From: Campylobacterota bacterium
Lineage (GTDB): Bacteria > Campylobacterota > Campylobacteria > Campylobacterales > Sulfurovaceae
DNA length: 7,229 nucleotides
NCBI GenBank assembly: GCA_013153345.1
Contig: JAADEQ010000112.1
Coordinates: 1-7,229, forward strand
Reading direction: 5' to 3'
The position numbers were made by a program, and so were the translations under genes. Each line of letters starts with the position of its first letter. Within the stretch, counting starts at the first letter, position 1. Below the pieces are notes generated by a model. It saw nothing but the letters and a program-made list of their open reading frames with translations, did no database searches and was not told the origin of the DNA. Positions 1-5,660 of the stretch are shown here, one piece after another.

Positions 1-316
1 TATTTTTATATAACACAATTTTACTATAATATTTTTATAATTTTCTTAAATGGCTATTTTTTTACTTAAAACTCCTTTTTTATAAATTTAATTTAAAAAA
101 AAAGAATTATATCCTTTCTTCATCTATAAGCTTTACCCAGATTTTACTTATATAAACTCTATAAAATGGAAAAAGTAAAAAGAAAGTGTTTCTTAATGAA
201 ACAAATAAATAAAATCTACATTTCAAAATGAAAGAAAATAAAATTTTTTCGAGTTTTTTGAAGCTAAAAGAAGAAATCAAAAACCTTCACTATTAAAAGC
301 TCTTTTAAGCTCTTAA
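1..316. other. A/T-rich non-coding stretch downstream of ssrA
   Basis: No convincing gene is seen on either strand. The stretch is dominated by A and T runs, and its short open frames (for example 166-231 on the plus strand, 21 codons) have no Shine-Dalgarno sequence. On the minus strand, just past the tmRNA 3' end, there is a weak AT-only hairpin (293-298 with 303-308). Further on, a GAAG/CUUC pair is followed by four U residues. Either could contribute to ssrA termination, but neither is a clear intrinsic terminator. Confidence 0.6.
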
Positions 317-681
317 TGGTGGAGGTGAGGGGAATCGAACCCCTGTCCTGAAGCAGCTAGAACTATGACTCTACATGCTTAGATGGTGTTGTTAGAATTT
401 CGCTAAGGTTTGCACAACACCCAAAGCTACCCTTAGCTAGCCTAAAAAATTCATCAATAGGCTAGGCAACCTATTGATATAGCTACATCTTTGTGATGCC
501 TAAATAGCTTATGTAGCCTCAGCTATTTAGACAGCCCAAACCATATTTGACTTACGCAGCAGCGTAAGCTGGGCGATAATCTGTATTGTTTGCGTCTATT
601 TTATTTGAGCTTGATAACGCAGTGGCTCATCTGCGACATGCACATAGCTCCGACTGCTCCAGTCGAAACCAAGTCACCCCC
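317..681 (-). ncRNA. ssrA: transfer-messenger RNA (tmRNA, SsrA)
   Basis: tmRNA rescues stalled ribosomes: with SmpB it enters the A site as an alanyl-tRNA mimic, then templates a degradation tag. On the minus strand the 365-nt RNA begins GGGGGUG and ends CACCUCC-A-CCA. These ends form a 7-bp acceptor stem with one G-U pair, followed by discriminator A and an encoded CCA. The T arm has the usual GGTTCGATTCC core. Pseudoknot stems are visible: 453-461 pairs with 470-478, and 500-509 pairs with 521-530. The tag frame lies at 593-552, and a 7-bp helix (551-557 with 562-568) sits on its stop codon, as in other tmRNAs. The molecule is one piece, not permuted. The 5' end should be made by RNase P from a short leader. 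It lies downstream of lgt on the same strand but has its own strong promoter. Confidence 0.97.
552..593 (-). other. tmRNA tag reading frame (ANNTDYRPAYAAA)
   Basis: Translation resumes at GCA (593-591), which follows TAGAC; this compares with TAGTC-GCA in E. coli. It reads 13 codons, A-N-N-T-D-Y-R-P-A-Y-A-A-A, and stops at TAA (554-552). With the alanine carried by tmRNA, the appended tag would be A-ANNTDYRPAYAAA. The NNTDY-PAYA core resembles the Helicobacter tag as I remember it. The small hydrophobic Ala-rich end is the part recognised by ClpXP-type proteases. The final three alanines are encoded by GCT GCT GCG, inside the stem around the stop codon. Confidence 0.92.
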
Positions 682-700
682 TCTTTAAAATAGGGATAAA

Positions 701-729
701 TTTATACCAAATTTCTACTAATTTGTCAA
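701..729 (-). promoter_or_regulatory. sigma-70 promoter of ssrA
   Basis: On the minus strand there is a perfect -35 TTGACA (729-724), a 17-bp spacer and a -10 TATAAA (706-701). Transcription would start near 694, giving a leader of about 12 nt before the mature tmRNA 5' end at 681. A full consensus -35 is uncommon in Campylobacterota, which usually rely on an extended -10, so this looks like a strong constitutive promoter suited to an abundant RNA. Confidence 0.8.
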
Positions 730-732
730 TAT

Positions 733-741
733 ATTATAGCA
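733..741 (-). promoter_or_regulatory. possible second, extended -10 promoter upstream of ssrA
   Basis: The minus strand reads TGC-TATAAT (741-733), a perfect -10 with the extended TGn motif, just past the lgt stop codon. It would start transcription near 726, inside the -35 of the downstream promoter. It may be a second ssrA promoter or a chance match in A/T-rich DNA. Confidence 0.4.
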
Positions 742-746
742 TATTT

Positions 747-1520
747 TTAACTATTTAACTCTTTTTTAGCCCTAATTAGCCAAACTACTCCAAAAATAAT
801 AAAAGGAATACTAAGTATTTGTCCCATTGAAAGAGGCAAAATATTAGCAAACTCACTTTGAGGGGTTTTAAAGTATTCTAATAAAAATCTTATACTAAAA
901 GCTAGCGTTAAAATAAGAGCAAACCCTATTTGAGTAAACCGCTCAAAAGGAAGCTTTATATATAACCATAAAGATAGCAAAAAGATAAAAAAGTAACCTA
1001 AAGCTTCATATAAAACAACTGGATGCCTCTTTAGATTATCCACTTTTAAAAATATAACTCCCAAAGCTGAATCAGTTGGCAATCCAACAATCTCTGAATT
1101 AAAAAAGTTTCCAACTCTAATAAAAGTAACAACTATTAAAGTAGCCAATGCAGCCCTAGATAACATCCATAAAAAATCTATCTTATAACGTTTACAAAAC
1201 AAATAGATAGCTACAATTGCCCCAATTACTCCTCCATGACTAGCAAGCCCTCCCCTCCACACATAAAAAATCTCTACTGGATGGGCTAAAAAGTAGTCCA
1301 AATCATAAAATATGATATGAAACGCTCTTGCTCCAATAGTAATTCCTATAATTAAATATATAAAAAAGCTCTCTAAAAGTTTAGGGTTCTTATTCTCTCT
1401 TTTAAATATCCACTCTCCCAATAGATAAGCAAATAAAAGCCCAAGAGCAAAAAATATTCCATACCAATGTATCTGCACACCTCCAATAGATATAGCAATT
1501 GGGTCTATATTATTAATCAT
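747..1520 (-). CDS. lgt: prolipoprotein diacylglyceryl transferase
   Basis: Lgt is the inner-membrane enzyme that transfers diacylglycerol from phosphatidylglycerol to the lipobox cysteine of prolipoproteins, the first step of lipoprotein maturation. The 257-residue product is highly hydrophobic, with about seven membrane segments. Family landmarks appear in order: IHWYG with Tyr20; RGGLASHGG with His95; the signature R135-VGNFFN-SE143; HPVVLYE at 166-172; Arg211 and Glu215 in IRFLLEYF; and SMGQILSIP at 231-239. From memory these match the essential Tyr26, His103, Arg143, Asn146, Glu151 and Arg239 of E. coli Lgt. The first Gly of the family signature (GRxGNF) is Ile134 here, but the key Arg is kept. 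The start codon directly follows the TAG of the upstream gene, with AAGGAG (1530-1525) inside that gene's end, so translational coupling is likely. Confidence 0.96.
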   Translation of the reverse strand: MINNIDPIAISIGGVQIHWYGIFFALGLLFAYLLGEWIFKRENKNPKLLESFFIYLIIGITIGARAFHIIFYDLDYFLAHPVEIFYVWRGGLASHGGVIGAIVAIYLFCKRYKIDFLWMLSRAALATLIVVTFIRVGNFFNSEIVGLPTDSALGVIFLKVDNLKRHPVVLYEALGYFFIFLLSLWLYIKLPFERFTQIGFALILTLAFSIRFLLEYFKTPQSEFANILPLSMGQILSIPFIIFGVVWLIRAKKELNS

Positions 1521-2957
1521 CTATCTCCTTTGCTCTAAATAAAAAGCTATTTTTGCAGCTGTTGAAATACAAGGAGCTTTTGGCTCAAAATTATATCTAT
1601 TTACAAAAGATGGAATAGAAGATGGAAGTTTAAATTTAGAGAACTCCTCTTTGGCACTCTGCTTAGCCTTAAAAAGAGCCATCTGCAAACGTGAATAAAA
1701 GTTAACTGCTCCATCCCCTGAAGTCTCTAAAGAGATAAAATTAGCATCTTTAAATTTAGAAGTAACTAAACTTTGAATCCCATCACTAACCCCACTACTT
1801 GGCATACACCCAAACGGCTTTACAGAAACAACCAAATGAGCACTCTTATGCTTTATAGCCTCCAAAAGATGAGCCACCTCCAAATGCCCCTCTCCTCCAT
1901 TACTATCAACTGGGTAGTAATCTTTTGCTATTTTATATAGATAATCCATATTAGCCAACTCATATCCCTTTAGACCAATTGCTTTTGCATAAAGATTAAA
2001 AGTAGCTCTAATTGAGTATTTTGCCCCCAAAATAAGAGTCTTTTTTTTTGCTTCACTAAAATCTACTAACCCTTTACTATCAAGACCCTCTTTTTGCTCC
2101 CTTAAATATTCAGCCTCCCAGATATTTAGAAGAATTCTATTAATAAGGGGCTGAGAAATCACCTCTGCTCCTTGCTCTTCTAAAAATTTATGAATTTGAT
2201 AATTTCCATCACTTCTAGTCATTGCAGCCCAAAACTCCCCCATCACCATAACTTTTGGCTTTGGAACAACTCTATTTAGGCTCAATTTTTCTAACTCTTT
2301 TCTGCAGCTATAGAGCTCTCTTATTAAAGAGCGCCTATTTTTTAGAGCCTCTACAATTTTATCTTCACACCTCTTTAAGACCTTATCAACCTCTCCTTTA
2401 TTAAGCTCATAAGGTCTTAACTTATCCCCTAAAATAGTTAAAATATCTGCAATAATAGCAGCTTTAGTTAAAATAATAAAAAATTTTGGACTAAACTTTA
2501 CAATCTGCTCTTGAGCTTCTTGAAAAATATTCCCATTATGCTCAAAACTAACAACTCTAAACCCATCAAACCCAGCATCTCTTAAGGCCTTTTTATATTC
2601 CGTTATATACATTCCAAATCTACACGGCCCACACCCATTAGCAGTCACATGAACATATCTTCTAATAATCTCCTTAGTTGGAATCTTCTTTTCATCCCTT
2701 AAATAGATTAGATATTTAATCAAATTTCCAACGGTAAAATAGGTAGGAGAGCATTGAGCCTTATTTCCATACATCTTTCCAAGCTCATAAGAGCGATAGG
2801 TTGCATTTGGTAAAAATATATACTCCTCTCCCACAGAAGCTGCAGCTGCTTGCAAAATTCTCTCTCTTGTTAAAGTAAGACCTCCAAACAATAAAATAGT
2901 CTCACTTTTAGGGGCATACTCAATTTGTTTAGAGTCTAAATTATAATTAATACTCAT
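1521..2957 (-). CDS. 2-hydroxyglutaryl-CoA dehydratase-like iron-sulfur protein (HgdB/COG3581 type)
   Basis: The 478-residue soluble protein belongs to the superfamily of the 2-hydroxyacyl-CoA dehydratase catalytic subunits and their uncharacterised homologues. Known members bind a [4Fe-4S] cluster and are activated by one-electron transfer from an ATP-dependent activase. Supporting motifs are GNKAQC69SPTYFTVGNL, the cysteine-rich NGC109GPC112RFGMY, VKPFGC384MPSSGVSDG, and the ETSGDGAVNFYSR block at 411-423. Further cysteines are at 197, 218 and 463. No transmembrane segment or signal peptide is evident. The substrate is unknown. The large activase (BcrAD/BadFG/HgdC type) that normally accompanies it is not in this window. 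A good RBS (AAGG, 7 nt before ATG) and an extended -10 promoter support this start. lgt follows immediately with no gap, so the two are probably co-transcribed, although no functional link is obvious. Confidence 0.75.
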   Translation of the reverse strand: MSINYNLDSKQIEYAPKSETILLFGGLTLTRERILQAAAASVGEEYIFLPNATYRSYELGKMYGNKAQCSPTYFTVGNLIKYLIYLRDEKKIPTKEIIRRYVHVTANGCGPCRFGMYITEYKKALRDAGFDGFRVVSFEHNGNIFQEAQEQIVKFSPKFFIILTKAAIIADILTILGDKLRPYELNKGEVDKVLKRCEDKIVEALKNRRSLIRELYSCRKELEKLSLNRVVPKPKVMVMGEFWAAMTRSDGNYQIHKFLEEQGAEVISQPLINRILLNIWEAEYLREQKEGLDSKGLVDFSEAKKKTLILGAKYSIRATFNLYAKAIGLKGYELANMDYLYKIAKDYYPVDSNGGEGHLEVAHLLEAIKHKSAHLVVSVKPFGCMPSSGVSDGIQSLVTSKFKDANFISLETSGDGAVNFYSRLQMALFKAKQSAKEEFSKFKLPSSIPSFVNRYNFEPKAPCISTAAKIAFYLEQRR

Positions 2958-2984
2958 TAATATACCTTAGCAAAGTTTAAAAAG

Positions 2985-2993
2985 ATTATATCA
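2985..2993 (-). promoter_or_regulatory. extended -10 promoter of the dehydratase-like gene and lgt
   Basis: The minus strand reads TGA-TATAAT (2993-2985), a consensus -10 with the TGn extension typical of Campylobacterota promoters. The start would fall near 2978, giving a leader of about 20 nt that ends in the AAGG ribosome site. The region where a -35 would lie is inside the hairpin at 2999-3024, so this promoter does not depend on a recognisable -35. Confidence 0.6.
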
Positions 2994-2998
2994 TATTT

Positions 2999-3024
2999 TA
3001 TTAAACCCTAAAAAGGGTTTAATA
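2999..3024 (-). terminator. hairpin after the S8 protease gene, possible terminator
   Basis: A perfect 10-bp inverted repeat (2999-3008 with 3015-3024; arms TATTAAACCC and GGGTTTAATA on the plus strand) flanks a 6-nt loop. It lies 26 bp past the protease stop codon. Its outer half is A/U only, and no clean U tract follows on either strand, so termination may be inefficient. The stem could equally protect the mRNA 3' end or act as an operator, because it overlaps the upstream part of the next promoter. Confidence 0.5.
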
Positions 3025-3049
3025 GTAGAGATAGTAGGAAAAAAAGATA

Positions 3050-5233
3050 TTAAAATGGCTCAACTATTACTTTTGCAGTAGAGATAGCTCCTGTTGCATC
3101 TTTAATAGTATAATAGAAAAAGTCTCTTCTATTTTTATCACAACTATACTCTATTTTATTATCTTTAATATTAGCCTCTCCATAGCGCGGTTTAGAGACC
3201 TTTATAATTTCAACATCTGAGCATAGTTCATCATTTTTTAACACATCAATTAATATTGTATCTCTACCCTCTTTTCTTACTCTATCTTCTTTAGCAACAC
3301 TCTTAGTAAAGCTATATCTATTTTTTACATTTAGAGTAACTTTAGAAGTTGCTTTATTTCCTGCTCTATCTCTTACTCTATACTCAATCTTATCAACTCC
3401 CTCTTTAGTTGCTATATACTCAATCTTATTATCTACTATCTTAGCTACTCCACAAGTTGGGGTAGAGATTGAATCAAGTACCAATCCTCCACTATCACTT
3501 CTATCATTAACTAATACATCAATTACTACTCTATCTCCCACTTTAGTTGTTACACTATCCTCTTTTGCAATAGGAGCAGAAGCTACCTTATCTTTTACCT
3601 CTATTTTTACAGCCGCTACATTTGATTCACTCTTACCATCAGTTGCAATATATTCACATACATCCTCTCCAACAAAATCTCTATTAGGAGTATAGGTAAG
3701 AGTATTTCCCTCTATTACTACCTTTCCATGGTTAGGCTTTTTTACTATTTTAAAATTAAGAGGGTCTAAATCTCTATCTTCTCCTTTTAAACCAATTTGT
3801 ATAGGCTGATTCTTAGTAGTAGAACCATTTACATTAGAAGCAACTGGAGCACTATTTGAATTACCTTTTAAACTGCTCAAAGCAATATAACAATTAGCTC
3901 TTCCAGCTGTAGCTACTTTATTATTTAATCCATCTTTCTTCTCAGCACTATTTTTAATAGCATTTACTATATCTTTAACATTTGCTTCTGGGTTTGCTGC
4001 TTTTATTAGAGCTGCTGTTGCTGTAACATATGGAGTTGCAACTGAAGTTCCATTTAAATATCCATAACTATTATTTGGAAGAGTACTTAAAATATTCTCC
4101 CCACATGCTGCCACATCTACACTATTCTTTCCATAATTAGAAAAAGATGCCAATCTATCTTGCTGATTAGTAGCAGCTACACTAATAATATTAGAAGCTT
4201 TGTAACTTGCTGGATAGACTGGCTCTTTATCAATATCTTTTCCTTCATTTCCTGCAGCTGTACAAAATACAATTCCAGCATCTCCAAGTTTTTTAATAGT
4301 TCTTTCCATAATATCGCCCGAACTTCCCCCAGCACTTCCATAACTCGCATTTACTGCAACAATATTCACTCCTTTCTTCTTCTGTTCTAAAATGTAATTA
4401 AGCCCCTCCAAAATATCACTATTATACCCATATCCATTTGGTCTAAAAACCTTTACTGCCATTAATTGAGCTTTTTTAGCAACTCCTGTTACTCCAACTC
4501 CATTATCCCCAACTGCTCCAATAACTCCTGCTATATGAGTTCCATGATAGTGACCATTTTGGTCAAATGGCGCATCTGGCATTGGGTCTTCATCATTATT
4601 TCCCTCATTATCTCCTGCAAAATCATACCCAGAACAACTATTTCCACTCCACATATTATCTACTAAATCTTCATGAGTATAATCAACTCCAGTATCCAAA
4701 ATAGCAACCACTACATCTTTGCTACCCTCGCTAATTTGCCAAGCCTCCTCAATATCCATATCTGCATCTTTTACACCTCTTTTGCCATTAACCTCTTGAG
4801 CCACATTCTTTATAGCCCAAAGCTTATCAAAATATGGGTCATTACAAGTTGCATAAGGTATATTAATATAATTTGGTTCAATCTTTTCTACCATAGAGTT
4901 TAACACAGGGTTTATCTCTATCATCTTCTTAATCATATCCATCTGCATTGATGGAACCTTAATATGAATAGTATTTAAATTAGGAAGAGCTTGATGAGAG
5001 AAATTTTTATCACCTACTGCAGATGAGAAAAACTTTATAAACCTATTACTATCAGCTCCCTCTTTTAATAAAATGATTACCTCCGATGGAGCATATTTTT
5101 GTGAAGGCTTTGGAACAACCATATTAATATTATTTATAGTTGAAACTGCAAAATTTTTAATTGTATCTTTTGCAAAAAGATTTGAAAAAACCAGTGAAGC
5201 TGCCACCATTGAAAACATTAATTTTTGATTCAT
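3050..5233 (-). CDS. secreted subtilisin-like serine protease (S8) with three Ig-like C-terminal domains
   Basis: The 727-residue protein has a Sec signal peptide (hydrophobic 5-20, likely cleavage after LFA21). An inhibitor-like propeptide spans about 45-125 and begins with a typical PSEVIILLKEG strand. The S8 catalytic domain spans about 135-455 and its triad is complete: Asp180 (ILDTGVD), His230 (HGTHIAG) and Ser397 (NGTSVATP), with oxyanion Asn329 (AAGNEG). Three related modules of 80-90 residues follow (about 462-549, 553-638, 645-727). They resemble cadherin/Big-type Ig folds; modules 2 and 3 share KED, IDVL-ND and an identical DNKIEY (601-606, 691-696). No lipobox, membrane anchor or recognisable type IX sorting signal is seen, so the product is periplasmic, surface-bound or released. 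Nine cysteines remain after processing. AAAGGAG five bases before ATG supports the start. The substrate is unknown; the Ig modules probably position it on a surface or a polymer. Confidence 0.93.
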   Translation of the reverse strand: MNQKLMFSMVAASLVFSNLFAKDTIKNFAVSTINNINMVVPKPSQKYAPSEVIILLKEGADSNRFIKFFSSAVGDKNFSHQALPNLNTIHIKVPSMQMDMIKKMIEINPVLNSMVEKIEPNYINIPYATCNDPYFDKLWAIKNVAQEVNGKRGVKDADMDIEEAWQISEGSKDVVVAILDTGVDYTHEDLVDNMWSGNSCSGYDFAGDNEGNNDEDPMPDAPFDQNGHYHGTHIAGVIGAVGDNGVGVTGVAKKAQLMAVKVFRPNGYGYNSDILEGLNYILEQKKKGVNIVAVNASYGSAGGSSGDIMERTIKKLGDAGIVFCTAAGNEGKDIDKEPVYPASYKASNIISVAATNQQDRLASFSNYGKNSVDVAACGENILSTLPNNSYGYLNGTSVATPYVTATAALIKAANPEANVKDIVNAIKNSAEKKDGLNNKVATAGRANCYIALSSLKGNSNSAPVASNVNGSTTKNQPIQIGLKGEDRDLDPLNFKIVKKPNHGKVVIEGNTLTYTPNRDFVGEDVCEYIATDGKSESNVAAVKIEVKDKVASAPIAKEDSVTTKVGDRVVIDVLVNDRSDSGGLVLDSISTPTCGVAKIVDNKIEYIATKEGVDKIEYRVRDRAGNKATSKVTLNVKNRYSFTKSVAKEDRVRKEGRDTILIDVLKNDELCSDVEIIKVSKPRYGEANIKDNKIEYSCDKNRRDFFYYTIKDATGAISTAKVIVEPF

Positions 5234-5259
5234 CTGAACTCCTTTATTATAAATATGAG

Positions 5260-5276
5260 TGTATTAAGCTAATACA
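5260..5276. promoter_or_regulatory. 17-bp palindrome TGTATTA-N3-TAATACA in the protease leader
   Basis: Perfect 7-bp arms flank AGC on the plus strand (GCT on the minus strand). If the protease transcript starts near 5275, as its proposed promoter predicts, this becomes an A/U-rich stem-loop at the very 5' end of the mRNA, which could slow 5' decay. As DNA it could instead be an operator just downstream of the start site. Confidence 0.45.
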
Positions 5277-5281
5277 TCAAA

Positions 5282-5323
5282 ATTTTAAAAATAGGTGGTT
5301 AATGAGAGGTTAATAGATATCAA
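5282..5323 (-). promoter_or_regulatory. putative FNR/CRP-family class II promoter of the protease gene
   Basis: The minus strand reads TTGAT-ATCT-ATTAA (5323-5310), one mismatch from the FNR dyad TTGAT-N4-ATCAA. After 22 bp comes TAAAAT (5287-5282), a plausible -10. This places the dyad centre at -41.5 relative to a start at 5275 and leaves a leader of about 42 nt before the protease ATG. No -35 is seen, as expected for an activator-dependent promoter. A competing TATAAT lies at 5251-5246, but a start from it would remove the ribosome site. Confidence 0.4.
5297..5314. repeat. 11-bp-period direct repeat GGTTAAT-GAGA-GGTTAAT
   Basis: Two identical GGTTAAT heptamers (5297-5303 and 5308-5314) are spaced one helical turn apart. 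This arrangement is typical of OmpR/PhoB-family response-regulator sites. The second copy overlaps the FNR-like dyad at 5310-5323, so competition between regulators at the protease promoter is possible. No regulator is assigned. Confidence 0.35.
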
Positions 5324-5585
5324 AGTGCAATTAAGTTATTAAAAATATATCTTTTTCTTATTCTTCCACCTTATAAAAATATACCTCCTTTCTATTTTTT
5401 ATATTATCTATTTCATATTTTTCTCCCTGAGCTTAAGAATTTTAAAAGTATCCCAAAAAATGACAATATCTATATTTTTACTATCTTAAATATTAGAGTT
5501 TGAGCAATTTTTATTCAAAAAATAGTAATTTTATATATTTTAGCCTAAAAATTGCCTATTTTTTACTCAATAAATATGTCAAAAA
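5324..5585. other. A/T-rich centre of the divergent intergenic region
   Basis: No coding frame with a ribosome site is seen on either strand. The stretch holds many T tracts and two weak structural signals: the inverted repeat at 5504-5555, and a GCCTA pair with 11-bp period (5543-5547, 5554-5558). The 427 bp between the divergent start codons is long for a compact Campylobacterota-type genome, which suggests a regulatory role or an untranslated RNA that cannot be recognised from sequence. Confidence 0.5.
5504..5555. repeat. 10-bp inverted repeat with 32-bp spacer
   Basis: GCAATTTTTA (5504-5513) is exactly mirrored by TAAAAATTGC (5546-5555). A further pair, TTGAG (5500-5504) and CTCAA (5566-5570), lies around it. 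It sits just upstream of the oxidoreductase promoter and may be a regulator site or a bent-DNA element. In DNA this A/T-rich it may also be chance. Confidence 0.3.
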
Positions 5586-5627
5586 TTGATTCATATCATA
5601 TTTTTTACATCTTTAACTATATAAAAT
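5586..5627 (+). promoter_or_regulatory. putative FNR/CRP-family class II promoter of the oxidoreductase operon
   Basis: TTGAT-TCAT-ATCAT (5586-5599) matches 9 of the 10 specified bases of the FNR dyad. Exactly 22 bp later comes TAAAAT (5622-5627). With a start at 5634 the dyad centre is at -41.5, the standard class II position, and the leader is about 27 nt with a strong ribosome site. There is no recognisable -35. Activation by an O2- or NO-sensing CRP/FNR protein would fit a nitric-oxide-reducing enzyme. Confidence 0.55.
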
Positions 5628-5649
5628 CTCTTTTGTCAGTGTAATTTCT

Positions 5650-5655
5650 AGGAGG
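5650..5655 (+). promoter_or_regulatory. strong Shine-Dalgarno AGGAGG
   Basis: A full AGGAGG lies five bases before the ATG at 5661 and fixes that start. It is the strongest ribosome site in the window, consistent with high expression of the oxidoreductase operon once it is induced. Confidence 0.8.
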
Positions 5656-5660
5656 AAAAT

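Noticed and set aside
166..231. 21-codon plus-strand frame beginning MEKVKRK
   Set aside because: It has no Shine-Dalgarno sequence and a Lys/Ile-rich composition typical of random A/T-rich DNA, so it cannot be supported as a gene.
293..308. Intrinsic terminator of ssrA
   Set aside because: The stem is six A-T pairs with no G-C pair and no following U tract, which is too weak to call.
4160..4903. Three plus-strand open frames (4160-4390, 4466-4666, 4673-4903) opposite the protease
   Set aside because: They lie wholly antisense to the S8 catalytic domain, are Ser/Ile/Asn-rich as expected from the complement of A/T-rich codons, and have no ribosome sites or domain features.
5246..5251. TATAAT as the protease -10
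   Set aside because: A start from it would fall about six bases before the ATG and cut off the AAAGGAG ribosome site, so the upstream TAAAAT is preferred.
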